From 9FT-COMBO-48-23 sp963754385 (GTDB lineage Bacteria > Chloroflexota > Dehalococcoidia > GIF9 > UBA5629), in the NCBI GenBank assembly GCA_963754385.1, contig CAVWGE010000001.1, positions 434,001 to 498,000 on the forward strand: a DNA stretch of 64,000 nucleotides, read 5' to 3'. The position numbers were made by a program, and so were the translations under genes. Positions 1 to 7,323 of the stretch are shown here, one piece after another; positions within the stretch are counted from its first letter, which is position 1, and every line of letters starts with the position of its first letter. The notes beneath the pieces are model-generated. The model did not search any database, was not told where the DNA came from, and saw only the letters and a list, made by a program, of their open reading frames with translations.

Positions 1-44
1 CGCTGCTTAGAAGGCAGCCGCTCTGTCCACTGAGCTACAGGGAC
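1..44 (-). tRNA. tRNA-Arg(TCT), 3' part cut off by window edge
   Basis: Read on the minus strand, the 5' acceptor strand GTCCCTG, a D arm (GCTC...GAGC) and an anticodon arm GCTGC-CTTCTAA-GCAGC are visible, giving anticodon TCT. The variable region, T arm and 3' acceptor strand lie outside the window. Isotype follows from the anticodon only. Confidence 0.9.
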
Positions 45-87
45 TCGGATTGAGTGTAGCACAGGAAAAGCTAGCTGACAAGAGCGG

Positions 88-354
88 TTAAGATGCCTGC
101 TGCTGTGCTTCCTTATGCTCGCCTATATCTTCTTTCTTGTCCACCTTACTTTCCGTGCTTGCGCTTTCGGGTTCACTTTTTCTATTGTCGGTCGAATAGA
201 ACCCAGAACCTTTGAAGATGATAGGCACCGTGGAGAAAAGCCGCCGGGCTCCGTTTTGGCATTTGGGGCAAACGACTATAGATTCATCGGAAAAGCTCTG
301 TTTTAGCTCAAATTTCAAGTTGCATTTGGGGCATAGGTATTGATAAACCGGCAT
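88..354 (-). CDS. FmdB-family small zinc-ribbon protein
   Basis: An 88-residue protein of the FmdB/CxxC_CxxC_SSSS regulatory-protein family. The start MPVYQYLCPKC and two CxxC knuckles (CPKC near residue 8, CPKC near residue 29) form the zinc ribbon typical of the family, followed by FKGSGFYSTD and a charged low-complexity tail. An in-frame ATG lies 18 nt upstream, but AGGAGGT sits about 5 nt before the ATG at 354, so I use that one. Members are annotated as putative regulators; function is otherwise unknown. It stands alone between two tRNA genes. Confidence 0.88.
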   Translation of the reverse strand: MPVYQYLCPKCNLKFELKQSFSDESIVVCPKCQNGARRLFSTVPIIFKGSGFYSTDNRKSEPESASTESKVDKKEDIGEHKEAQQQAS

Positions 355-548
355 AATTGACCTCCTGATCAACAGAGGGAATTGCGATTGTGGCCTGCAT
401 GACTAGCTATTGATAAACAAGTTAGCAGTCTCATTTTCCAGCTGCTAATTTTATAACAAATTTTGGTATTCGGTCAAGTTTTTCCTCTTATCGGACACTG
501 TATCATGTGCTCAGGCTTTTCTTGAAAGAAGAGAGCTGTCCTAATACA

Positions 549-580
549 TGTAGCCACGAGGCTTTAGCCTCGTGGCTACA
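549..580. repeat. REP-like palindrome
   Basis: TGTAGCCACGAGGC (549-562) and its exact reverse complement (567-580) flank a 4-nt loop TTTA, a perfect 14-bp hairpin. There is no T-run, so it does not look like a terminator. GTAGCCACGAGGC-type palindromes look like dispersed REP/MITE units; only one copy is in this window. Confidence 0.65.
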
Positions 581-702
581 TTGGTTGATTTACAACCTGT
601 GTCGGATTACAGGCAGTAAGTTGCAGGGTTTTATCCCTCTATCGAGCAAGGATAAACTGGTTGGTATCCGCTCTCAAGCTGATGCAGCTAATTGTGGCGC
701 TA

Positions 703-711
703 TGATATACT
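703..711 (+). promoter_or_regulatory. Extended -10 promoter for tRNA-Met
   Basis: TGA directly followed by TATACT makes an extended -10 element. No good -35 is present at normal spacing. Transcription would start near 718, about 55 nt before the tRNA. Confidence 0.45.
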
Positions 712-772
712 ATCGCTGCGGATAGGGCAGGGGGTTGGGGGATGCTTTCCGAATAGAGTTTTCGCTTCTCAT

Positions 773-847
773 GGGCTCGTAGCTCAGTGGCAGAGCGGCC
801 GGCTCATAACCGGTTGGTCGCAGGTTCGAACCCTGCCGAGCCCACCA
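773..847 (+). tRNA. tRNA-Met(CAT)
   Basis: Complete cloverleaf: acceptor GGGCTCG/CGAGCCC, D arm GCTC/GAGC, anticodon arm GCCGG-CTCATAA-CCGGT (anticodon CAT), T loop TTCGAAC, discriminator A844 and encoded CCA. The stem and variable-loop sequence resembles elongator tRNA-Met; a tRNA-Ile2 with lysidine-modified CAT cannot be fully excluded. Confidence 0.93.
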
Positions 848-930
848 TTGAAACTAATTAAGATTGTTCATTACACTTGAACTCCACTGGTAAGGTCTGG
901 TACGTAACTCTTTGACAATCTCCCTGAGCA

Positions 931-1584
931 CTAACTTTCGTCTTTTTCAGGGTAGAATATTCTAAAGTATAAGTGCGCGTATGAAGATATAAAAGTAAGT
1001 GGTACCTGAAAAGAAAAAAGGGCAATTACCCAATTTAATAGTTGGTCACTGCTTACAACCAACCATCTCAATATCCATACAACAGTATTAAAACCGATAA
1101 CCAAGGAAAGTATTAGGCAAGACTTTGCAAAAGTTAAGGCCTTGTTATCGAGTTCCTTTCTCAATTTTTTTGGTGGAATCCGTTGCCTTATTCCACCTAC
1201 TAGCATAGTAAATCCAAGCAAGACAGTCGAAACAATCAGTAAGTCATTAACAAGCTCTATCTTGCATATTGGAGAGTTATTGACAGATGGATTTATTCCA
1301 AAGTAAATTAGAAAAGGCACTATAGCTATAAACAGTATTTCACTTGCTGCATATATCAACTTAGATTTCACACTGCTTCTGCCTTGGAGTGAGACTTTAA
1401 TGAAATCGGCAAGTATTAAGATAGCACCGATAATCGCCAGTGCTAACAAGACTCCAAAAGTAAAGCCCACAGGGATTTTTGGTCCAGCCCATTTCAGTAT
1501 TGCAACTACTACTAACGGTGGGATAAATATTAGGGCAAAACCAACTACATATAATACAGAGGGGAGTTTTCGCTTGTTTTTCAC
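931..1584 (-). CDS. Hypothetical multi-pass membrane protein
   Basis: A 217-residue protein I do not recognise. It has about six hydrophobic segments (roughly residues 10-30, 39-60, 80-96, 112-130, 150-170 and 184-208) separated by short basic loops, and a charged C-terminus ending KDES. No cleavable signal peptide or catalytic motif is evident. It is AT-rich compared with its neighbours and sits alone just downstream of tRNA-Met, between the tRNA and a short duplicate of the tRNA 3' end at 1623-1633, which may mean it is a small acquired islet. Confidence 0.65.
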   Translation of the reverse strand: MKNKRKLPSVLYVVGFALIFIPPLVVVAILKWAGPKIPVGFTFGVLLALAIIGAILILADFIKVSLQGRSSVKSKLIYAASEILFIAIVPFLIYFGINPSVNNSPICKIELVNDLLIVSTVLLGFTMLVGGIRQRIPPKKLRKELDNKALTFAKSCLILSLVIGFNTVVWILRWLVVSSDQLLNWVIALFSFQVPLTFISSYAHLYFRIFYPEKDES

Positions 1585-1701
1585 AGGAAAATTATATCAC
1601 TACATACTAATGTAGGAAAGATACCCTGCCGAGTCCGCTGCTCACTCAGCGATAAAATCAGCATTCTGACAAATTACGATGATGCGCTCTTGTTCGGGAG
1701 A

Positions 1702-2193
1702 TTAAAGTAGTCTTGCACCACATGTCACGCAAAACCTCTGCCCAGGTTGAATAGTGGCCCTACAGCGAGGACAGCAAGAGACTAACCTTGCTCCGCACAT
1801 TATGCAGAAGGTTTGCCCTGGAACTATGAGTGCCCCACAAGCTGAGCATGGAACTGAATACCTTGCTTTTTGTACCTGTGGAGCTTTTTGGTCACGTTGT
1901 CGTGTAGTTTTCTCGGTGCTCCGTCTGCGTTCACATCGCTCACATTTGCAGCTAGAAGGATGTTGTCTTTGCCCTAGGCGCTTCTCTTGACAGTCAACAC
2001 AAGTGCAACTTGCCCCATGTTTAGGGTAATTGGGATTAGATTCTTTTGAGACTGATTCAGTACGTGGCGAACTATGCCAGCCCTTTAAACCCCACCAACT
2101 GGGAGGTCGAGCATCAATTGGCGCTTCTTCACCACAGAAAAGGCATTTCCCTTTTTGGTCAAAATATGGGAAACCACATTTTTGGCATTTCAT
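1702..2193 (-). CDS. Zinc-ribbon protein with repeated CxxC pairs
   Basis: A 163-residue protein. Residues 1-20 form an N-terminal ribbon (CQKCG...CLFCG), followed by a Trp-rich stretch (PPSWWGLKGWH), a Cys-rich middle (CTCVDC, CKCERCERRR), and a C-terminal double zinc ribbon of DZR type (CSACG...CIMCGARL, then CPRCR...CVTCGARL). No enzymatic domain is seen. Such ribbons usually bind zinc and mediate protein or nucleic-acid contacts, but the role here is unknown. A 35-nt box upstream (2218-2252) is shared with the other zinc-ribbon gene at 2876-3271, suggesting co-regulation. No strong Shine-Dalgarno precedes the ATG. Confidence 0.75.
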   Translation of the reverse strand: MKCQKCGFPYFDQKGKCLFCGEEAPIDARPPSWWGLKGWHSSPRTESVSKESNPNYPKHGASCTCVDCQEKRLGQRQHPSSCKCERCERRRSTEKTTRQRDQKAPQVQKARYSVPCSACGALIVPGQTFCIMCGARLVSCCPRCRATIQPGQRFCVTCGARLL

Positions 2194-2217
2194 CTATGCA
2201 ACACTCGTATACTCTCA

Positions 2218-2252
2218 ATTATATACCCACCCAAACCAAAACAGAATACCCC
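2218..2252 (-). promoter_or_regulatory. Shared 35-nt promoter-like box, copy A
   Basis: On the minus strand it starts GGGGTATTCT and ends GGGTATATAAT, with a TATAAT -10 at 2218-2223 and an expected start near 2211, about 18 nt before the gene at 2193. It aligns without gaps to copy B at 3320-3354 with 28 of 35 identical bases by hand count. The -35 position (TTCTGT) is not a standard box. Confidence 0.55.
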
Positions 2253-2428
2253 CTGCTTTCTAAGTAGGAGACGGCTCAAAGCTGATAAAAGCAATGGACT
2301 AAGAATCCGTTGGTCGAAGCTAATTATTAAGCAAGCTAGTTCAGCATGTTAAGCAGGGCAGATATATACCAGGTCAGTTATTCTCCACTATAATCTGAAG
2401 TTCTATAAAGCGCCGTTATCCTAGAGTC

Positions 2429-2456
2429 TTGCAAAGACCCACCAGATATGTATAAT
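2429..2456 (+). promoter_or_regulatory. Sigma-70-like promoter
   Basis: TTGCAA (2429-2434), a 16-nt spacer, then a perfect TATAAT (2451-2456) preceded by TG. Expected transcription start is near 2463, about 47 nt upstream of the gene at 2510. Confidence 0.55.
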
Positions 2457-2509
2457 CTTACGAGTGAGAGATTGCAAATTTCACTTTTTAAAGTAGAGAG
2501 GGAGAGTAG

Positions 2510-2830
2510 ATGCATTTTTGGACAGCTTTCTGGATTACCATAGTCATGGGGATAGCTTCCTTGATAGCTGTGAAATTGGGGCATAAAGATATTAAGGCGT
2601 TAATAAGTATCATGGGGACGTTGGCTGTAGCTGTCCCGATTCTAGTAATTTACGTTTCTGGCATGATGGGAATGTACCAAACTAGTGAGACTGAGGAAGT
2701 AGGGAGAATCGCATCTGCAACTATTGATAAGTTGTTCACATGGTTAGGCAACAATATTGAGTCCATTATTGCAGGTGATTTCGCTGGTGCAGTACTCGGA
2801 GTAGTATTTGGGTGGAGAACTATGTCTTAG
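2510..2830 (+). CDS. Small hypothetical membrane protein
   Basis: A 106-residue protein with no family I recognise. There are two hydrophobic helices near the N-terminus (about residues 4-20 and 29-54), an acidic middle (TSETEEVGRI), and a C-terminal amphipathic or hydrophobic stretch (DFAGAVLGVVFGW). A GGGAG ribosome-binding site precedes the ATG, and a good promoter lies upstream. The gene stands alone between two minus-strand zinc-ribbon genes. Confidence 0.6.
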   Translation: MHFWTAFWITIVMGIASLIAVKLGHKDIKALISIMGTLAVAVPILVIYVSGMMGMYQTSETEEVGRIASATIDKLFTWLGNNIESIIAGDFAGAVLGVVFGWRTMS

Positions 2831-2875
2831 CTGGTGATAGCTACTGAAACGGTACAAACAGGCTGACAAAGGTAT

Positions 2876-3271
2876 TTAGTCCCCTTTTTGTCCTCTGATA
2901 ATTCGATAGACTGCAAAGAGGATTATAAGCACACCTATGATTGGAAGTGGCAAAATACCTAAGGACGCTAGCAGTCCAAAATAAAACAGACCTAAACCTG
3001 CTGCTATGAAGGCAAGTCCTATTGCTAAGGCTATTAGGTTCTCTTTATGGAAGGTAAACCAGTTCCTCTCGTTCTTTCGTAGTTGCTGCTGGTAGCCCAC
3101 CGGCTGTTGATACTGCTGCTGATGCTGTGGGGGTGGTTGCTGCGGTGGCTGATAGTTTGGTGGTTGTTGCTGCTGCGTTGACCAGTTCAGCTGCGTCCCA
3201 CAGTTGCCGCAAAACCTGGTTCCATAGGCAACTTGCGTGCTACACCTTGGGCACTGATACCACTGCTGCAT
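2876..3271 (-). CDS. Zinc-ribbon protein with Q/P-rich linker and two membrane helices
   Basis: A 131-residue protein. Residues 4-25 form a zinc ribbon (CPRC...CGNCGTQL). They are followed by a Gln/Pro/Tyr-rich low-complexity linker of about 45 residues and two hydrophobic helices (around 77-95 and 97-117) joined by a tight turn, ending in a basic tail (RIIRGQKGD). The frame stays open to 3610, but AGGAGGTGG lies 7 nt before the ATG at 3271 and the extra sequence is low-complexity with no homology signal, so the shorter start is chosen. This architecture (cytosolic ribbon, flexible linker, two-helix anchor) is common in bacterial membrane-associated proteins of unknown function. Confidence 0.72.
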   Translation of the reverse strand: MQQWYQCPRCSTQVAYGTRFCGNCGTQLNWSTQQQQPPNYQPPQQPPPQHQQQYQQPVGYQQQLRKNERNWFTFHKENLIALAIGLAFIAAGLGLFYFGLLASLGILPLPIIGVLIILFAVYRIIRGQKGD

Positions 3272-3319
3272 CTCGCTCCACCTCCTGCTTGCTTCAGTCG
3301 CGAGTGTGTTGCTTCCCAA

Positions 3320-3354
3320 AGTATACACCCACCAAAGCTGAAATAGAATACCCC
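3320..3354 (-). promoter_or_regulatory. Shared 35-nt promoter-like box, copy B
   Basis: Minus-strand GGGGTATTCT at the start and a TATACT -10 at 3320-3325, aligning without gaps to copy A (2218-2252). Expected start near 3313, about 42 nt before the gene at 3271. Confidence 0.55.
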
Positions 3355-3560
3355 ATAGCCTCACCTGACCGCCAGCTGGAGGGGGAGCGAGGCCCCACGG
3401 TCGCGTTTGGGGCTTGCCCGTTCCCACCTGTGGAGTTTGGTACTCGCGGGGGTTCCGGGGCCAGCCTGCGGAGGCCGTGGGAGTTCCTGAATAGTGGTTT
3501 GGAAGCCTGTTTCTGCCCAAAGGCTGGCCTCGGGGACGGCCACCTTCGACCAACCGCCCG

Positions 3561-3588
3561 CGCGGGAAAATGTCAAACTTTTCCCGCG
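3561..3588 (-). repeat. 10-bp perfect hairpin downstream of trxB
   Basis: CGCGGGAAAA and TTTTCCCGCG pair around an 8-nt loop. It lies 68 nt past the trxB stop. There is no following T-run on the minus strand, so its role as a terminator is uncertain. Confidence 0.4.
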
Positions 3589-3655
3589 GGGAAAAAACCT
3601 TTTGGCTCAAAATGGGTGATTGGGCAAAAACGGCGGCTGGTCTCAGGCTGGAGGC

Positions 3656-4573
3656 TTAGCTTCTTTCGCGAAGGTATTTGAAGGCGGATAAAGCCGCGGT
3701 AGCGCCGTCGCCGACGGCGCTGGCTACCTGGCGGGCTGAGTTTTTGCGGATGTCACCCACGGCGAAGATGCCCGGTGCCGAGGTTGCCATCAACTCGTTG
3801 GTTTTGATAAGCCCGGTTTCATCCAGCTCCACTATGTTGGCGAAGCGTTGACCATTGGGCTCAAACCCTACGGCAACAAAGACGCCGGCCACCTGCAGGT
3901 CGGTGATTGCACCTGTTTTCACGTTGCGCAGCTTGAGTCCGCTCACTTTACTCTCTCCGGTAATCTCATCGACCACCGTATCCCAGATGGGCTTAAGTTT
4001 GGGATGGGCGAGAGCCAGTCGTTGAAGGACATGCCCGGCTCGGAGCTGGTCCCGCCGGTGTATAATGTAGACCTTACTGGCATGCTCGCTTAGCTCCAGG
4101 GCGTCGGTGATAGCGGTATCACCACCTCCGACCACGGCTACATCCAGGTCACGGAAAAAGAAGGCATCACAGGTAGCACAGTAGGAGACACCGCGGCTGA
4201 GGAGCTTCTCCTCGCCGGGAACGCCAAGCTTGCGATATTCTGAGCCGGCAGCGATAATCATTGTTTCACCTTCAAAGGTGCCCTCGGTGGTGATGACATT
4301 GTAGTTATGTCCGCGTTTAACGGCTGTGACCTCGGCGGTTATGGTCTCCAGTCCATATTTGGTAGCTTGCCGGTGCATGAGCGAAGCTAGGTCAAGGCCG
4401 GAGATGCCTTCGGGAAAGCCGGGATAATTATCTACCTGCCTGGCATTCACTACCTGGCCTCCGAAAATGCCACGTTCGAAGAGAAGGGTCTTGAGGCCGG
4501 CTCGTGAGGCGTACAATCCGGCTGTAAGCCCTGCCGGACCACCGCCGATTACGATAACTTCGTACCTATTCAT
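3656..4573 (-). CDS. trxB: Thioredoxin reductase
   Basis: Cytosolic FAD/NADPH enzyme that keeps thioredoxin reduced. The 305-residue length is normal. Motifs are the FAD-binding GGGPAG near residue 10, the redox-active CATC (Cys132, Cys135), the NADPH-binding GGGDTA with HRRD in the second Rossmann fold, and a C-terminal FAD motif GIFAVGD. HRRDQLRA is consistent with use of NADPH, but the cofactor is not proved by sequence. An extended -10 TGCTATAAT lies just upstream, giving a leader of about 17 nt. No thioredoxin gene is in the window. Confidence 0.95.
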   Translation of the reverse strand: MNRYEVIVIGGGPAGLTAGLYASRAGLKTLLFERGIFGGQVVNARQVDNYPGFPEGISGLDLASLMHRQATKYGLETITAEVTAVKRGHNYNVITTEGTFEGETMIIAAGSEYRKLGVPGEEKLLSRGVSYCATCDAFFFRDLDVAVVGGGDTAITDALELSEHASKVYIIHRRDQLRAGHVLQRLALAHPKLKPIWDTVVDEITGESKVSGLKLRNVKTGAITDLQVAGVFVAVGFEPNGQRFANIVELDETGLIKTNELMATSAPGIFAVGDIRKNSARQVASAVGDGATAALSAFKYLRERS

Positions 4574-4596
4574 TCCATTGTGTTCGCTTTGGTCCT

Positions 4597-4605
4597 ATTA
4601 TAGCA
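4597..4605 (-). promoter_or_regulatory. Extended -10 promoter of trxB
   Basis: On the minus strand TGC is followed by TATAAT, a perfect extended -10. A partial -35 (GAGACA, 4 of 6) lies 18 nt upstream. The start would fall near 4590, 17 nt before the trxB ATG. Confidence 0.6.
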
Positions 4606-4902
4606 GGCGATTGAATTACTTGTCTCGAAATTTAGGGCACCATCCATTCTATAACATTCTCTCAACGTCTTCCAATGCTGGTGGGTGAGGCGAGTGGGGC
4701 AGGGGATGGTTACTTGACATAATATTGATAAATATGTAGTAAATTAGTCCTAGTCGCTAATAGGAGTTTGGTCATGTTGTAGCTATTTGTATCAATTTAT
4801 CGCCAGAAATGTCTTGACAACACAACCTTTGTCTATCAATATATAGTACGGTGCATTAAAAATCGTTTATCTGGGGTTTTGGCTAAGTAAATCTTCAGGA
4901 GG
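4606..4902. other. AT-rich divergent intergenic region
   Basis: No gene seen. Two exact TTGACA boxes facing the HTH gene lie at 4714-4719 and 4814-4819, each followed at about 17 nt only by weak -10 matches. They are plausible but unproven promoters for the regulator and kinase. Confidence 0.35.
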
Positions 4903-4908
4903 GTGGAT

Positions 4909-5118
4909 TTGGTTGAGCTACTGACCACGAAGGAGGTCGCCAGGTATCTCAAGCTGCGACCTGAAACTGTGCTTCGGAAGGTAAAAAGAGGGGAAATACC
5001 GGCTATTAAGATAGGTGGGCGCTTCAGGTTCGACACCAACCAGATCGATAAATGGTTAAGTCATAGTTCGACATCTAAGAAGCGTGTCTTAGTTAAAGAG
5101 GCAAGGCGTCAAAGGTAG
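4909..5118 (+). CDS. Excisionase-type helix-turn-helix protein
   Basis: A 69-residue protein with the HTH_17/excisionase fold: LLTTKEVARYLKLRPETVLR forms the MerR-like helix-turn-helix, followed by the wing KVKRGEIPAIKIGGRFRF and WL near the end, then a basic tail. The frame allows a GTG start at 4903, but AGGAGG (4897-4902) abuts that codon; TTG at 4909 has a normal 6-nt spacer and is preferred. Such proteins bind DNA as small regulators or recombination directionality factors. The next gene is a histidine kinase; a tyrosine recombinase lies 2.2 kb away, so either role is possible. Confidence 0.8.
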   Translation: MVELLTTKEVARYLKLRPETVLRKVKRGEIPAIKIGGRFRFDTNQIDKWLSHSSTSKKRVLVKEARRQR

Positions 5119-5164
5119 TTAGCATTGCCGGTTACCAGACAGACGAGTTGATGGAGATGGAAAG

Positions 5165-7315
5165 ATGATGAGCAAGAGAAAAGATAAAGCTAATGCAAAT
5201 GCAATGACAGCTTTATGGGTAACTGTTATCGTCTTGATTGCTCTGGTACCAATGGCCATTGAGTATTTCGATGTCCCGTATCTCGTATTTCATATTTTGC
5301 CTACCCCGGTTAATTGGCCTGAGGCAGTTATAGAGGCATTAATTACACTTACAATTGGTTTTTCCATCAGTTTTTATTTGCTGGGGCTGCTATCCAGACG
5401 AAAGCAAGTGGAACAAGCACTGCGGGAGAACGAGGAGAAGTATCGTCAAGTAGTAAATAACGCCGGCGAAGCTATAGCAGTGGTTCAGGATGGGCTAGTC
5501 AAATTTACTAATACCAGAGCTATGGAATTATTTGGCTATTCGAGCGATGAATTAGCTGCTACAGGCCTTATGGAGTTAGTACACCCGGACGACCGCGAGC
5601 TAGCAAACAAACGATATTTGGCAACATTTAAAGATAAAGCGCGCTCACCTGCCTACAATACCTACAGAATTATGGGCAAAGGCGGCGATATAAAGTGGAT
5701 GGAAATTTCAGCTACAAAGATTATATGGGAAGGCAAACCTGCGGTACTGGCTTTCATGACCGATGTTACAGAGCGGAAGCAGGCGGAGGAGGCCTTGAGA
5801 CAAAGTGAAGAGAGATACCGGACTATCATGGAGGATATGGAAGAGGGATATTATGAGGCAGACCTTGCCGGGAACATAACTTTTGTTAACGACTCGATTT
5901 GTCGTATCCTGGGGTATGGGAATGAAGAGGTGATAGGGACGAATTACAGCAGGTATGTGGGCGAAGAGAAGGCTAGACAGATATATAAAGATGCCAAAGG
6001 CGTCTATAGAACAGGCAAGCCAGCCAGGTGGTTCTCCCGGGAGTTTTTGACAAAGAGTGGGGAGACGCGGTTTATCGAGGTGTCGATTGCTCCCAGGCTT
6101 GATGCTCAGGGTGAAGTAATCGGCTTTCGTGGAATTTTTAATGATGTTACCGAACGTAAAGCGATTGAGCAGCAAGTGCTTATGACGAGCAAGCTAGCTT
6201 CTATCGGCGAATTGGCGTCCGGAGTGGCTCATGAGCTAAACAATCCGCTCACCGGTGTTATAGGGTATGCACAACTGCTGATTGACAGTAAGGATGTTTC
6301 TCCAGAAGTTAAATCGGACCTTAATAAGATTTATCAAGAAAGCCAGAGGGCTGCCAAGATAGTGCAGAATCTGCTCAGCTTTGCCCGCCGACGCAAGCCT
6401 GAGAAGAGCTACTTTGATGTAAATGAGCTCGTACAAAAAACTTTGGATTTACGAAGCTATGAGCTGAAAACAAGTAATATTAGGGTCTGTGTCAACTTGG
6501 AGCCAGATCTACCGGAGATAAAGGCTGATTACTATCAAATCCAACAGGTAATATTGAATATTCTAATAAATGCTGGGCAGGCCTTGGATGAAACAGGGCA
6601 TCGAGGCAAGATTGCGGTGGCAACCAGTGCAGTAGAAGACCACATCAGAATTTCTATCGCTGATAGTGGTCCTGGAATCCCGAAGGAAAATATAAGTAGA
6701 ATCTTCGATCCGTTCTTTACCACTAAGGAGGTGGGAAAAGGTACTGGTTTGGGGTTGAGCGTTTGCCATGGCATTGTGACTGCTCATGGTGGAAACATAT
6801 ATGTCGAAAGCGAGGAAGGCAAAGGAGCCGAGTTCATTATTGACCTGCCGATAGCAGTTGCAGAGGAGCCGGACATTGATGATGGGACTGTCATGACAGA
6901 GGATAAGCGCCGGTACCGAAGGAAAGCAAGCGAGAATATCTTGATTATAGATGACGAATCGGGGATTCGCGATGTCTTGACCAGGGTTTTCTCTGAAACC
7001 GGTTATCGAACTGACAGTGCTTCAGATGCAAAATGTGCCCTGACGAAGTTGAATAAAAATGGTTATGACATGTTTATCATTGACCTTAAGTTGCCGAGGG
7101 TAAGCGGCATGAGACTTTATGAAATCATGAAGGAGAGGTATCCGTCCTCAGCGGAAAAGGTGATGTTCATTACCGGTGATGCGATAACACCATCAACGCA
7201 GGATTTCCTGGATTTAGCGGGAAGACCATATCTTACGAAGCCTTTTAATCCTAAGGTGGCGGTAGAGTTAGTCGAAGAGATGTTAAGAGGGAATGCAACA
7301 GCCAAGGTAACTTGA
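5165..7315 (+). CDS. Membrane hybrid histidine kinase (PAS-PAS-HisKA-HATPase-REC)
   Basis: A 716-residue sensor. Two membrane helices at about residues 17-36 and 55-76 form the anchor with little extracytoplasmic sequence. Two PAS domains follow (about 86-210 and 213-335), then HisKA with phospho-accepting His356 in VAHELNNP, the ATPase domain (N box NILINAGQAL, G1 DSGPGIP, G2 GKGTGLGL), and a C-terminal receiver with Asp640 (FIIDLKLP) and Lys692 (TKPF). The ligand is probably cytosolic or membrane-derived, sensed by PAS; no cofactor can be assigned. No separate response regulator with an output domain is adjacent, so the receiver may pass phosphate to a remote partner. It lies 46 nt downstream of the HTH gene, probably in the same transcript. 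Confidence 0.93.
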   Translation: MMSKRKDKANANAMTALWVTVIVLIALVPMAIEYFDVPYLVFHILPTPVNWPEAVIEALITLTIGFSISFYLLGLLSRRKQVEQALRENEEKYRQVVNNAGEAIAVVQDGLVKFTNTRAMELFGYSSDELAATGLMELVHPDDRELANKRYLATFKDKARSPAYNTYRIMGKGGDIKWMEISATKIIWEGKPAVLAFMTDVTERKQAEEALRQSEERYRTIMEDMEEGYYEADLAGNITFVNDSICRILGYGNEEVIGTNYSRYVGEEKARQIYKDAKGVYRTGKPARWFSREFLTKSGETRFIEVSIAPRLDAQGEVIGFRGIFNDVTERKAIEQQVLMTSKLASIGELASGVAHELNNPLTGVIGYAQLLIDSKDVSPEVKSDLNKIYQESQRAAKIVQNLLSFARRRKPEKSYFDVNELVQKTLDLRSYELKTSNIRVCVNLEPDLPEIKADYYQIQQVILNILINAGQALDETGHRGKIAVATSAVEDHIRISIADSGPGIPKENISRIFDPFFTTKEVGKGTGLGLSVCHGIVTAHGGNIYVESEEGKGAEFIIDLPIAVAEEPDIDDGTVMTEDKRRYRRKASENILIIDDESGIRDVLTRVFSETGYRTDSASDAKCALTKLNKNGYDMFIIDLKLPRVSGMRLYEIMKERYPSSAEKVMFITGDAITPSTQDFLDLAGRPYLTKPFNPKVAVELVEEMLRGNATAKVT

Positions 7316-7323
7316 CATAATAC

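Larger units (their letters stand above)
373..772. other. 400-bp intergenic region with palindrome and tRNA promoter
   Basis: No convincing gene. It contains a 14-bp perfect hairpin at 549-580 (listed separately) and an extended -10 element TGATATACT at 703-711, the likely promoter of tRNA-Met. An open frame across 507-725 runs through the palindrome and has no ribosome-binding site. Confidence 0.6.
3272..3655. other. 384-bp GC-rich spacer
   Basis: No supported gene. It holds the promoter-like box copy B (3320-3354) and a perfect hairpin at 3561-3588 downstream of trxB. Open frames on both strands across it lack ribosome-binding sites and look like GC-driven chance frames. Confidence 0.5.

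Noticed and set aside
507..725. Plus-strand open frame of 72 codons
   Set aside because: Runs through the REP-like palindrome and the tRNA promoter, no ribosome-binding site, no protein-like pattern.
3272..3610. Upstream extension of the zinc-ribbon gene to 244 residues
   Set aside because: The ATG at 3271 has a strong AGGAGGTGG site and the extension covers the promoter-like box and low-complexity GC-rich sequence.
3127..3681. 184-codon plus-strand frame
   Set aside because: Antisense to the zinc-ribbon gene and its upstream spacer; composition reflects the opposite strand's Gln/Pro codons.
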